This document shows positions 41,554 through 49,880 of a stretch of 64,000 nt of DNA, one piece after another; position 1 is the stretch's first letter; every line of letters starts with the position of its first letter. The notes beneath the pieces are model-generated. The model was given only the letters and a program-made list of their open reading frames with translations. It was not told the origin of the DNA and searched no databases. The stretch is from assembly GCF_927798215.1 (NCBI RefSeq), contig NZ_CAKMMW010000006.1, positions 124,001 through 188,000 of the forward strand, in the 5' to 3' direction. The stretch comes from Paenibacillus_E allorhizoplanae (lineage in GTDB: Bacteria > Bacillota > Bacilli > Paenibacillales > NBRC-103111). The position numbers and the translations under genes were made by a program.

Positions 41554-42819
41554 ATGATTTGGATGCGAAAATGGCGGGATAATCGACTTTTCTCACCATT
41601 TGTGATGGAATTGTTAATTATTATGTTTGTCGTAGAATTTGTAAAGGGAGCCTTGCTTTTAACCGTTTTGCCCGTTTACATGACAACATCGCTCGGTGCT
41701 TCTGCATTTGTTATCGGATGGACGTTGGCGGCGCAATATATTGGCGATAATGTATTACGTACACCTGTGGGTTGGATTATTGATCGGCTTGGCTATCGTG
41801 TGACTATGTTAACAGGCGTGTTGTTGACATTCCTGTCTGTTATTATCATGGCCATCTCAACTCAATATGTGTGGATGATCGTTGGTTGTGCACTGCTCGG
41901 ATTTGGAACAGCCCCTTTATGGCCTTGTGTCATCACGGGAACGACTGAAGTGGCGGGGGATGAAGGCAAAGCGACGATCATGAGTGTGGTATATATGGCT
42001 TGGTTGTCTGGCGTAGGGCTAGGTCCTGTGGTGATTAACTTCTTCGTCGGTGAAAATAACTATGCCTTTGCATTCAAGTTGCTTATCGGCTGTATGACGG
42101 TAGTCGTGCTAGTCGCGCTCATGCTTCCTCGCAAAAAGAAGGTGGATACGACTAGCCGTGAAGTAGAGGAGAAACAGCTTGCCATCAAGTCTCAGCAAAT
42201 TCAAAAGCCATCTTGGTTACAACGTGTATCTACCTATTTAATCGAGGTTCGGAGATCGATGTCAATTAGTCCATTGATGTTTCCCGCTATGTTTGCACAG
42301 ACCTTTGCGCTAGGGATATTAACACCGATTCTAACGCTTTATGCCAAAGAAGTATTGATGCTATCTTCCTTTCAATACAGCCTATTTCTGGTAGCTGGGG
42401 GAGCGGTTACGGTTATTTTTCTAGTTCCAATGGGCAAAATGGTAGACCGCTTAGGGATTCGCCCGTTTTTACTTATCGGGTTTACACTAAGTGCAGCAGC
42501 CTTACTGCTCTTCACATATGTGAAAGCAATGAGTATGCTGTACATTTTAGTAGCGCTGCTTGGAGTGGGTTATGCGTTCATTATTCCATCTTGGAATGCG
42601 CTGATTGCTTCTGCCATTCCGCCTGAGAAAAGAGGGGCAGTCTGGGGTTTTTTCCTAACGATTGAAGGATGTGGGATGATTATAGGCCCTATCGTGTCAG
42701 GAAAGCTTTGGGACGTATATGGGTATCACGCACCATTCTTAACGAGTGGATTTGTACTTATCTTGTTACTTGTTCTTCAAATGTTCATTTCCATACCCAA
42801 AAAAGGTATGGTACGATAA
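41554..42819 (+). CDS. Major facilitator superfamily transporter
   Basis: 421 residues, 12 predicted membrane helices with a charged central loop (about 193-225, RKKKVDTTSREVEEKQ). The loop after helix 2 has RTPVGWIIDRLGYR, the MFS motif A form; GKMVDRLGIRP repeats it after helix 8. AAGGAG precedes the ATG by 7 bases. The family fits drug or metabolite exporters of the YfkF/YwoG type, but the substrate is not predictable. A second MFS gene follows 33 bases downstream, so both probably share one transcript. Confidence 0.85.
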   Translation: MIWMRKWRDNRLFSPFVMELLIIMFVVEFVKGALLLTVLPVYMTTSLGASAFVIGWTLAAQYIGDNVLRTPVGWIIDRLGYRVTMLTGVLLTFLSVIIMAISTQYVWMIVGCALLGFGTAPLWPCVITGTTEVAGDEGKATIMSVVYMAWLSGVGLGPVVINFFVGENNYAFAFKLLIGCMTVVVLVALMLPRKKKVDTTSREVEEKQLAIKSQQIQKPSWLQRVSTYLIEVRRSMSISPLMFPAMFAQTFALGILTPILTLYAKEVLMLSSFQYSLFLVAGGAVTVIFLVPMGKMVDRLGIRPFLLIGFTLSAAALLLFTYVKAMSMLYILVALLGVGYAFIIPSWNALIASAIPPEKRGAVWGFFLTIEGCGMIIGPIVSGKLWDVYGYHAPFLTSGFVLILLLVLQMFISIPKKGMVR

Positions 42820-42852
42820 GGAAAAAGAATTGGTTTGGAGGCTTAATGCATC

Positions 42853-44022
42853 ATGAATAAACAGATTGGAATCATCATGTTGTTGCTGATGACGATCTTT
42901 ATTGGTTTCGGAATTATCATTCCAGTGTTGCCAGAAGTCGTGACTGGAGCGGGAGCGAAGTTTCATAACGCTGTACTCTTGTCGGTGTACTCAGCAGCTT
43001 CCTTCTTGATGTCTCCCATTTGGGGAGGCTTATCGGATCGGATTGGTCGTAGACCGATTATTCTAATCGGACTTCTAGGCTTTAGTGTAAGTTTCTTGAT
43101 TTTCGGATTCGCCAATGATCAGTTATGGATCATGTATGTATCCCGTATTCTAGGCGGCCTATTCTCAGGCGCAGCGACAGCTTGTGCTGTAGCATATGTA
43201 GCTGATATTACGACGGCAGAGAATCGCACCAAAGGCATGGGCATGGTTGGGATGTCGATTGGGCTAGGCTTTATCTTCGGACCAGCACTTGGCGGGATTG
43301 TTAGCAAATGGGGAACTTACACACCGTTCTTTGTAGCTGCTGCGCTTTCATTTGCTTCGTTCCTCTTTGCGGCTGCGATACTTAAAGAATCCTTGACATC
43401 GGATAAGCGCAGATCTTCGAAAGAAAAAGCGCCTTCGCGCTGGACAGCTTTCGATGGTGCTTCTAAGTATTTGTACGTATTGTCGTTCTTCGTGTCGTTC
43501 ACGTTAGCAGGGCTTGAAGCAACGCTTCAGTATTATCAGATGGACAAAATCGGCGCCACGCCGTTTGACATCGGCATGATGTTCCTCGCGAGCGGCATCG
43601 TCGGTGCCTTGATCCAGGGCGGCGTTGTACGCCGCCTCGTGAAGCAAGGTGCCGAACAGTTCGTCATCGGCATCGGGTTATTGCTCTCAGCAGCTGGTTT
43701 CTTCCTGCTGCTGTACTCCAGCAGCGTCGTAACCGCTGCGATTTACTTATCGGTCTTCGGCGCAGGGAACGCGCTGATCAGACCGTGTGTGACGTCGCTG
43801 ATTACGCAGCGTACGAAGGTTGGACAAGGCGTCGCGACAGGCCTCAGCTCCTCCATGGACAGCCTGGGCCGCATTGCAGGCCCGCTCCTTGGCGGAGCGG
43901 TGTTCGCGATCGCACATTCGCTGCCGTTCATCATCGGCGGCGTGCTTTGCCTAGCTGCGATCTTGCTGCTGCAGCGCTTCATTATGGTTGATCGCCAAGC
44001 TACCGCGCAACGCGCGGTTTAG
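42853..44022 (+). CDS. Major facilitator superfamily transporter (TetA/drug-efflux type)
   Basis: 389 residues, 12 membrane helices. Motif A is GLSDRIGRRP after helix 2; VAYVADITTAENRTKGMG and GPALGGIVSKWG (motif C-like, helix 5) are typical of drug:H+ antiporter-1 exporters such as TetA and Blt. TTGGAGG lies 11 bases before the ATG. From about 43540 the gene is much richer in GCG/CGC/GGC codons than its first half. It is convergent with the TetR gene; a hairpin lies between them. Confidence 0.85.
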   Translation: MNKQIGIIMLLLMTIFIGFGIIIPVLPEVVTGAGAKFHNAVLLSVYSAASFLMSPIWGGLSDRIGRRPIILIGLLGFSVSFLIFGFANDQLWIMYVSRILGGLFSGAATACAVAYVADITTAENRTKGMGMVGMSIGLGFIFGPALGGIVSKWGTYTPFFVAAALSFASFLFAAAILKESLTSDKRRSSKEKAPSRWTAFDGASKYLYVLSFFVSFTLAGLEATLQYYQMDKIGATPFDIGMMFLASGIVGALIQGGVVRRLVKQGAEQFVIGIGLLLSAAGFFLLLYSSSVVTAAIYLSVFGAGNALIRPCVTSLITQRTKVGQGVATGLSSSMDSLGRIAGPLLGGAVFAIAHSLPFIIGGVLCLAAILLLQRFIMVDRQATAQRAV

Positions 44023-44032
44023 CCGAACGTAG

Positions 44033-44083
44033 AAAAGCTGCACATCCACTTCTCCAGAAGGAGAGGGATGTGCAGCTTTTTGT
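44033..44083. terminator. Bidirectional terminator
   Basis: AAAAGCTGCACATCC and GGATGTGCAGCTTTT enclose a TTCTCC/GGAGA inner arm; T runs lie on both sides. Confidence 0.88.
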
Positions 44084-44095
44084 TTATTTCCCATT

Positions 44096-44752
44096 TTATC
44101 GTGGAGATAGTCCGTACAAAATAAACTTAATCGTATAGTCGATTTCTTTCTCTTCATCCCACTCAGAATCTGGAACTAGAAGGAATCGTGTAATGAGAAA
44201 ACCCATTATTGTGGAAACGATCAGCCGCATCGCTGTGGGTTCAGGGAGCTCTATGAGCTGTCCCTGCTTTTGGAAATGCCGAATCGCTTTATAAGCTTTC
44301 TCCAGCACCAGAACGGCCACTGTCTCTTTGAATTGTTCACGAAGCTCATTATGGAACGGGATTTCATGCATGAAAATTTTGATAATAGGAAAGTGCTTGC
44401 GAGCAAATTCTAAGCGATTCACGGTAATCGCGCGTAGGAATTGCTCGACATCAGGATAATCAGCTTCCAATACTTTCGTAAAATCTTTAACCGCAAATGG
44501 CGCAATGAGCTTAGACATCATCGGTGCTACGATCGAGAGGAGCAGCTCTTTTTTCGTTTTGTAATGACGAAAGATTGTGCCTTCAGCGACACCAGCTTTC
44601 TGGGCAATCTCGCTTGTCGAGGAGCCTGCAAAACCTTTCTCTGAGAAAATCTCCACAGCCGCTTGAACAATCTTAATCTGTTTATCGGTCATTTTCTCTT
44701 CTTCGTCATTCAGACGCAGCAGTTCAGTTAACCATGGCTCGATCTCGGACAT
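44096..44752 (-). CDS. TetR-family transcriptional repressor
   Basis: 218 residues. After a 27-residue N-terminal extension comes the TetR helix-turn-helix: IKIVQAAVEIFSEKGFAGSS, TSEIAQKAGVAEGTIFRHYK, TKKELLLSIV. The C-terminal ligand domain is of the YfiR/AcrR kind. ATG at 44752 has GAGGTG 6 bases upstream; another ATG 10 codons earlier is less well placed. It is the third gene of the ATPase-permease-TetR operon, 37 bases after the permease. The paired palindromes upstream of the ATPase gene are its likely operators, giving autoregulation with the pump. Confidence 0.9.
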   Translation of the reverse strand: MSEIEPWLTELLRLNDEEEKMTDKQIKIVQAAVEIFSEKGFAGSSTSEIAQKAGVAEGTIFRHYKTKKELLLSIVAPMMSKLIAPFAVKDFTKVLEADYPDVEQFLRAITVNRLEFARKHFPIIKIFMHEIPFHNELREQFKETVAVLVLEKAYKAIRHFQKQGQLIELPEPTAMRLIVSTIMGFLITRFLLVPDSEWDEEKEIDYTIKFILYGLSPR

Positions 44753-44789
44753 TGCATTCACCTCTTTCTCAGTTCTAAACATCCATCCA

Positions 44790-45821
44790 TTATATCTTAC
44801 GATGCTTCTTTAATGCCACAATATTCAAGATCATAAAGACCAGAGTAAAGGATGCAAGCACAAGCACATCAAGCCAGATGCGATCCCAGCCGGCGCCGCG
44901 AATCATAATATTCCGCAGAGCATCCGCGCCATAATAGAGCGGCATCAAATGACCGATCCAGCGTAGGTATACAGACATCGTATCCAAGCTGAACAAGCCG
45001 GAGAAGAAGACCTGAGGCACAATGATGAGCGGAATGAACTGAATCATTTGGAACTCATTGTTTGCGAAGGCAGAAATCAGCGTTCCCAAAGAGAGCGCAG
45101 CCAGAGCCAACAACAGGGTAATCAGCAGCACATACCAGAAGGATCCTACCATCATCAGGCCGAGGACACTCGTAGCAAACCAAGCGATAAGTGTCGCTTG
45201 CAAGGTAGTGAAGATTCCAAAACCGAGGATGTAGCCCACTACGATCTCCCATCGACGTAATGGTGTGGCGAGCAATCGTTCCAAGGTTCCACCTGTACGT
45301 TCTCTCAAGAAGGACACACCTGACAATAGAAAGACGAAAAAGAAAACGAAAAATCCAATAAGTACCGGTCCGAAATTGTCAAAAGCGGCCATATCAGCTG
45401 CGCCATGTAAATACGTTATCGTTGGCGCAAGTACTGCTGCGGTGCCAGCCGGGGCAGAGCTCTGCAACGCCTTTTGTAGCAGGAAGAGAACAGCTTTGTT
45501 CTTGCTTGGATCACTGCCTTCCAGGGTTAGCTGCGGTGTAGTTCCATTCATGACGAGTACTGCGTCTAAGTGAACATTGTCAAGTTCCGTTTGCGCTTCT
45601 TCGTCCGAGTAAACGGTGACCTCCGCGTTCAAATCCTGCAGCTTCTGAATGAGCGGGGCAGGGACATTCACGGCGCCAAGCTTTGGCACGTAGGTGTTGC
45701 CATTGAAAACTAAGGACATCATGAACAAAATGAGCATAGGAGCTACCAGCATCATCATGAGTGTTCGTTTATCGTGGAAAAATTGGCGAAGGATGCGAAT
45801 CACAATGGCCCGAATTCTCAT
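44790..45821 (-). CDS. ABC-2 type permease (YhaP/YfiM type)
   Basis: 343 residues. Helix 1 (about 20-40) is followed by an extracytoplasmic domain of about 120 residues, then five more membrane helices. FLRERTGGTLERLLATPLRRWE near 169 is the conserved ABC-2 segment (RExGTxExLxxTP), followed by FIPLIIVPQVFFSGLF. It overlaps the ATPase gene by 4 bases. With the ATPase it should form an exporter; such TetR-controlled pumps in Bacillus (YfiLMN-type) move drugs or lipids. Confidence 0.88.
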   Translation of the reverse strand: MRIRAIVIRILRQFFHDKRTLMMMLVAPMLILFMMSLVFNGNTYVPKLGAVNVPAPLIQKLQDLNAEVTVYSDEEAQTELDNVHLDAVLVMNGTTPQLTLEGSDPSKNKAVLFLLQKALQSSAPAGTAAVLAPTITYLHGAADMAAFDNFGPVLIGFFVFFFVFLLSGVSFLRERTGGTLERLLATPLRRWEIVVGYILGFGIFTTLQATLIAWFATSVLGLMMVGSFWYVLLITLLLALAALSLGTLISAFANNEFQMIQFIPLIIVPQVFFSGLFSLDTMSVYLRWIGHLMPLYYGADALRNIMIRGAGWDRIWLDVLVLASFTLVFMILNIVALKKHRKI

Positions 45822-46546
45822 GCTTTTACACCTCCATAAACTAAGAATGCTTCTTCAATCGTGGAGGAAGAGGTAGCGTGTTTTAATTCCTCTGGCGTGC
45901 CTATGGCGGTGAGACTTCCGTCTCGAATCATGCCGAGTTGATGGCATTTGTCTGCTTCATCCATAACATGTGTGGTCAAAAGAATGGTAGTACCGTTTAG
46001 ACTCAGATTCGTCAGCTCCTGCCAGATCGATTTGCGTAAGACAGGGTCAATTCCTACGGTCGGTTCATCAAGAATAAGAATGCTTGGCTCATGGAGCAAG
46101 GAAATGGCAAGCGATAACCGTCGCTTCATCCCCCCTGAGTAGTTGCTGACTTGCTTCTTCAAATGATCGCTCAAATCCACGAGCTCCATGACAGCTTGAA
46201 TGCGTTGCTTGCATTTGGTACCTTTGAGGCCATACAAGGCTGCGAAAAAAGCCAGGTTCTCCTGCGCCGTCAGCTCGGTATATAAGGCATCTGATTGCGC
46301 CATATAGCCGATATGGGAGAGCATAGCTAGCTGTGGCATCTTCTGGCCAAGTACCGTCACCTGACCGTTTGTGGGGGCATCAATGCCTGCAATCATGCGG
46401 ACAAGTGTTGTTTTTCCCGAACCGGAAGGGCCTAGGAGTCCGAAAATCTGTGAACAGGGAACCGCAAGTGTAATGTCCTTCAGAACCTTTTTCTCACCAA
46501 ATTGCTTGCTGACTCCTTGCACTTGAATCGCTGTGGTGGACGTCAT
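45818..46546 (-). CDS. ABC transporter ATP-binding protein
   Basis: 242 residues: Walker A GLLGPSGSGKTTLVRM near 42, Q-loop YMAQSDALYTELTAQEN near 85, signature SNYSGGMKRRLSLA near 138, Walker B ILILDEPTVGIDP near 160 and LLTTHVMDEADKCHQL with the switch His. It ends HATSSSTIEEAFLVYGG, the usual C-terminal tail of DrrA/YhaQ-type ATPases. The ATG at 46546 has AAAGAGGTG upstream; the open frame runs 22 codons further, into the operator region. First gene of the operon. Confidence 0.92.
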   Translation of the reverse strand: MTSTTAIQVQGVSKQFGEKKVLKDITLAVPCSQIFGLLGPSGSGKTTLVRMIAGIDAPTNGQVTVLGQKMPQLAMLSHIGYMAQSDALYTELTAQENLAFFAALYGLKGTKCKQRIQAVMELVDLSDHLKKQVSNYSGGMKRRLSLAISLLHEPSILILDEPTVGIDPVLRKSIWQELTNLSLNGTTILLTTHVMDEADKCHQLGMIRDGSLTAIGTPEELKHATSSSTIEEAFLVYGGVKA

Positions 46547-46576
46547 GATCTGCACCTCTTTCCATTCATAATAAAG

Positions 46577-46590
46577 TGAGTAATCACTCA
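46577..46590. promoter_or_regulatory. TetR-type operator, downstream copy
   Basis: TGAGTAATCACTCA, a 5-4-5 palindrome just downstream of the expected transcription start of the ABC operon. An identical copy with matching flanks lies 61 bases away. Confidence 0.75.
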
Positions 46591-46607
46591 TTTTTGTCGC
46601 TAAACTC

Positions 46608-46636
46608 ATCATACGATAAATTTATGCACTTGAGAA
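46608..46636 (-). promoter_or_regulatory. Promoter of the ATPase-permease-TetR operon
   Basis: On the minus strand TTCTCA (46636-46631) and TATGAT (46613-46608), 17-base spacing, placed between the two operators. Confidence 0.6.
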
Positions 46637-46637
46637 G

Positions 46638-46651
46638 TGAGTAATCACTCA
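46638..46651. promoter_or_regulatory. TetR-type operator, upstream copy
   Basis: Identical TGAGTAATCACTCA palindrome directly upstream of the -35 element. Confidence 0.75.
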
Positions 46652-46677
46652 TTTCATAAATAGGATATGGCTAATAT

Positions 46678-46708
46678 GAAAAAGAGGCATTCCATAGAAT
46701 GCCCCTCC
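46678..46708 (-). terminator. Terminator of the secreted repeat protein gene
   Basis: GAGGGGCATTC and GAATGCCTC form the stem on the minus strand, followed by TTTTTC. Confidence 0.75.
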
Positions 46709-46723
46709 TGTTGACGCCAATCG

Positions 46724-47404
46724 CTACTTTTTCGCTTTTGGTTCCATTTTGTGATCAACCCACTTCTCAATGGAAGGCGTTAATTGATCCTTAATCGATA
46801 CCACTAGCTTGTCTTTGGAAATGCCTTTCGCTTGCGCAATTTCAGCCAAAGACTTACCTGCGTGCAGTTGTGCACGGAGTTCGTCTTTACTCATGCCAAG
46901 CGATTTTGCAAGCTTTTCAGTGTCGGGCTTTAAACCGAACTTATGCTTGCCATGCCCAGGATGGTGAGCTAGCAGGTTTTTCTCATTGAGAATGAACTTT
47001 AAATGCTCGCCGAGCTTTTGCTTCATGTGATCGCCTTGATCGGCAGTCAGCTTGCCATCTTTCACAGCGGTTTCAATCTTCGTCGTCCGAAGTTGTAGCA
47101 GCTTCGCAGTGAGATCGGCTTCCGAGATTCCTTTTTCGGCGGCGACTTCCACAATGCTTTTTCCGCTCTTCAGCGATTTGAAGAGAACTTCTTTGTCGAC
47201 ACCGATAACGGTGGCGGATTCTTCAATGATCGGCCATTTCCGCTTATGGTGTCCGCTATGTTCAGTCTCATCTGCCTGTTGCCATGTAAGGGTTGGCTGA
47301 TCTTCAGAATCAGGGTTTTGTGCAACAGCAGTGAGGCTACCACCCAAGATACAGGTGAGTACGATGGAGCTGATGAGCAGCTTCCTTATGTTTGTTGTTT
47401 CCAA
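46724..47404 (-). CDS. Secreted protein with two related helical repeats
   Basis: 226 residues. Signal peptide: KLLISSIVLTCILGGSLTAVAQ, likely cut after AVA. A His-rich stretch (HSGHHKRKW) comes first. Two repeats follow: about 63-95 (VIGVDKEVLFKSLKSGKS, IVEVAAEKGISEADL) and about 168-200 (SLGMSKDELRAQLHAGKS, LAEIAQAKGISKDKL), separated by a Lys/His-rich part with HHPGHGKHKFG. The repeats look like helical units of a wall-associated protein. Start is TTG with AAGGAGG about 10 bases upstream. No family is firmly recognised. Confidence 0.8.
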   Translation of the reverse strand: METTNIRKLLISSIVLTCILGGSLTAVAQNPDSEDQPTLTWQQADETEHSGHHKRKWPIIEESATVIGVDKEVLFKSLKSGKSIVEVAAEKGISEADLTAKLLQLRTTKIETAVKDGKLTADQGDHMKQKLGEHLKFILNEKNLLAHHPGHGKHKFGLKPDTEKLAKSLGMSKDELRAQLHAGKSLAEIAQAKGISKDKLVVSIKDQLTPSIEKWVDHKMEPKAKK

Positions 47405-47515
47405 TGGATTCGAGGCCTCCTTTCCTGATTATTGGGAATTACAGGATTTAGTCTGCGCAGGTAAGCCTCGTTTTAGTTGAAAGTAACCTTAATTTAACAT
47501 AAATTTTTCATGAAA

Positions 47516-48154
47516 TTAGAGCGATGGTGTGTTGACAGCAAGTTTGTACAAAGGAATAAGCTTCTCAAAGGTTTGTTCGATTAACTGCTCCAATTCAGCA
47601 GGGTTTGTTAATACAGGGTCATCGAAACGTAGGTTTCGACCGATGAGCAGCTCTGCTTTTTTGACATCACGGAAGCGAATTAAGGCTTCGTTCCAGCCTG
47701 TAGTGTCGAGTTGAGACACGGGAATTGTATCTTTTTTCATATGATCAAAGGAAAGTAGGAAATCTGTTGGAATTTCGGCTTGAATCTGCTTTACATTGTT
47801 CATATAAGTCGTAGCGATATTGCCTTTGTTCGGCAGCTCATAAATGAGTGCAAGCCAGATGAAAACGCGGTCATCGAAAAGTCCGACCTGGAAGTGAGGT
47901 ACTTGCTTGTAGCCTCGTTTGTTAGGACAGATTGCCATCCAGGTGTCGACAGGCGGATTGATCTTACGTCGTAAGTGTTTTGCAATATGGAGGAACATTT
48001 CGGTTCCCGATTGTACAGATAGTTCGGTTGCCAATACGTCGCCAAGGGCTTTAAATTTAGGTTGAATTCGCTCGCGAATGGCGGCCATACGTCCGTCTAA
48101 TCCCTCAATGGCGAAGGTATCGAAATCGTGTTGTGTAAATCCTGTAAAACTCAT
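47516..48154 (-). CDS. DUF1054 family protein (YktB/UPF0637)
   Basis: 212 residues. FTQHDFDTFAIEGLDGRM at the N-terminus, KFKALGDVLATELS, HVAKHLRRKINPPVDTW-like HIAKHLRRKINPPVDTW and HFQVGLFDDRVFIWLALIYE are the signature of the YktB family, which is widely conserved in Bacillales. A structure is known for a homologue but no function. Soluble, no signal peptide. GAGG precedes the ATG. Confidence 0.9.
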   Translation of the reverse strand: MSFTGFTQHDFDTFAIEGLDGRMAAIRERIQPKFKALGDVLATELSVQSGTEMFLHIAKHLRRKINPPVDTWMAICPNKRGYKQVPHFQVGLFDDRVFIWLALIYELPNKGNIATTYMNNVKQIQAEIPTDFLLSFDHMKKDTIPVSQLDTTGWNEALIRFRDVKKAELLIGRNLRFDDPVLTNPAELEQLIEQTFEKLIPLYKLAVNTPSL

Positions 48155-48271
48155 TATGGAAGGTCCTCATTTCACATGCATGTTTTTCAACTATTCTAAA
48201 GCAATTTCGCGCAACTCGCAATGAATCTAGCGCATTGTTTGGGTAGCTAGTATAGGTCAATAGACGGATAT

Positions 48272-48308
48272 TGTCGAAATAAGGAGGTAAATTAAGGTAG
48301 TTGTCGAA
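48272..48308 (+). promoter_or_regulatory. Two TGTCGAA boxes (possible Spo0A sites)
   Basis: TGTCGAA at 48272-48278 and 48302-48308, same strand, 30 bases apart (about three helical turns), upstream of the stalk-protein gene at 48351. Each equals the core of the Spo0A box. A single match is expected by chance several times in a window of this size; the in-phase pair is less likely. Confidence 0.35.
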
Positions 48309-48350
48309 TGAGTTAAGTTAACAAGCGAGGAAAGTACAGGAGGAATTGGA

Positions 48351-49208
48351 ATGAAGAAGTTGCCAAAATGGTCGAAAGTTGCAATCGTCGGAACGCTGAT
48401 GGGAACATGCTTTGGGGCAGGCGTATATGCACAAGATGTACTTCAACGTGTCGATGCGTATCTCAGGAGTGATTATAAGGTTGTCGTAAATGGCCAAGCT
48501 GTTCAATTAGCGAATCCGCCATTAATTTATAATAATTCTAGTTATTTGCCCGTTAAAGAGTTGGCTAGTCATTTAGGCGCTGTAGTGAATTGGCAGGAAA
48601 GTACGAAAACGATTTATGTAGTCCCGCGTGTGAATCCGAATCAGCCAGCTGAGGGGAATGAATCGAATTATACGGAGATTATCCTGCAATATCCCTTCGC
48701 GCAATATATGGATTACCAGGGAGCAACTTACCCAGTCTTATTAAATAACACAGATCAAACGTATTATCGGCTAAGTGATATTGAACGAATGGGAATCCGA
48801 ACGGATGGTTTACGCAAAGCAAAAGAGAAATTTACGGGTCAAGTGTACGTCAGTGAAACTGAATTGAAAAATGTCTGGGGGAACCAGCCCCCGCAAATGT
48901 CATATTCCAGGTATGAGTCATTTGTCGTGTCAGGTGAGACAGATTCGCTTAAATTAAAGGCATTGAAGACTTATGTTGAGTCTTACCGTTATTTTGTTGT
49001 AGATAAGGTAAGTTACTCCTGGAATCCAGTCATTATTGATAAACTGCCGGAAGAAAACACTTATTATTACTTGCTGAATAATAACGGACATTTCTTCAAA
49101 ACAACGATCAAGTTAACGCCTTTTACCAATTATAGCAATGAAATTTCTGATTACTTAGTGGCTAGTACTTCGGTAGAAGACATCGAGGCGGGTAAAGTCG
49201 TGAATTAG
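48351..49208 (+). CDS. Exported protein with a copper amine oxidase N-terminal-like (stalk) domain
   Basis: 285 residues. Signal peptide KLPKWSKVAIVGTLMGTCFG, cut likely after VYA. About 42-85: stalk domain (KVVVNGQAVQLANPPLIYNN, SSYLPVKELASHLGAVVNWQ, KTIYVVPRV). The remainder is unlike known domains: TEIILQYPFAQYMDYQGATY, then a Tyr-rich C-terminus (YYYLLNNNGHFFKTTIKLTP). AGGAGG precedes the ATG. It ends 4 bases before the end of the convergent regulator gene, with no terminator visible. Probably surface-located. Confidence 0.8.
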   Translation: MKKLPKWSKVAIVGTLMGTCFGAGVYAQDVLQRVDAYLRSDYKVVVNGQAVQLANPPLIYNNSSYLPVKELASHLGAVVNWQESTKTIYVVPRVNPNQPAEGNESNYTEIILQYPFAQYMDYQGATYPVLLNNTDQTYYRLSDIERMGIRTDGLRKAKEKFTGQVYVSETELKNVWGNQPPQMSYSRYESFVVSGETDSLKLKALKTYVESYRYFVVDKVSYSWNPVIIDKLPEENTYYYLLNNNGHFFKTTIKLTPFTNYSNEISDYLVASTSVEDIEAGKVVN

Positions 49209-49212
49209 TTTC

Positions 49213-49866
49213 TCATCCTCGTTGCTTCTTCAGATAGAATATGGCAATTTGCGTACGATCTCGAAGATTCAATTTACTTAAAATTTCAGTTACATAGTTC
49301 TTCACCGTACCTTCGCTCAGGAATAGCTCCTGGGCGATTTCTTTATTTGAAAGGCCATCGGAGATTTTAGCAATGATAGTTTGCTCATTAGCTGTCAAGC
49401 CATATCCATCAAATGGATGGGCGGGTGCATCAGTTTTGGAGGGACTAACTTGAATGAAACTGGTTAGTTTCTTAGCAATATCAGGATGAATAAGCAAATT
49501 CCCTTGCTTCACTGTCTTAACGCCTTGAATAATATGATCTGGGGAAATATTTTTTAATAAATAACCGCTAGCGCCGTTTCGTAGTGCTTGAATGATGTAC
49601 GCATCATCATCAAAGGTAGTCAGAATCAGTATCGCGATTTCCGGGTAGGCTTCCTTGATTTGTTTAGTTCCTTGAACACCATCACAGAGAGGCATACGGA
49701 TATCCATGAGGACTACATCTACTTGTGTGCCATTTTGAATAAAAGCGAGAGCTTCGTTCCCATTCGTACAAGTTCCAACAACAGTGATTTCAGGATCAAG
49801 TCCAATAATTAATTGTAAGCTTTCACGAATAAACGGATCGTCGTCGGTTATGAGTACATGAATCAT
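49213..49866 (-). CDS. NarL/LuxR-family response regulator
   Basis: 217 residues: receiver domain with Asp8-Asp9-Asp10 and phospho-acceptor Asp55 in VVLMDIRMP, Thr in ILTTFDDD and Lys in YLLKNIS; the C-terminal LuxR HTH is LTANEQTIIAKISDGLSNKE with LFLSEGTVKNYVTEILSKLN. ATG 49866 has GGGGGG 7 bases upstream; two TTG codons just before are less likely. It follows its kinase gene by 14 bases. Probable target: the divergent ABC operon at 51202, through the palindrome at 51098-51117. Confidence 0.92.
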   Translation of the reverse strand: MIHVLITDDDPFIRESLQLIIGLDPEITVVGTCTNGNEALAFIQNGTQVDVVLMDIRMPLCDGVQGTKQIKEAYPEIAILILTTFDDDAYIIQALRNGASGYLLKNISPDHIIQGVKTVKQGNLLIHPDIAKKLTSFIQVSPSKTDAPAHPFDGYGLTANEQTIIAKISDGLSNKEIAQELFLSEGTVKNYVTEILSKLNLRDRTQIAIFYLKKQRG

Positions 49867-49880
49867 CAACAATCCCCCCT

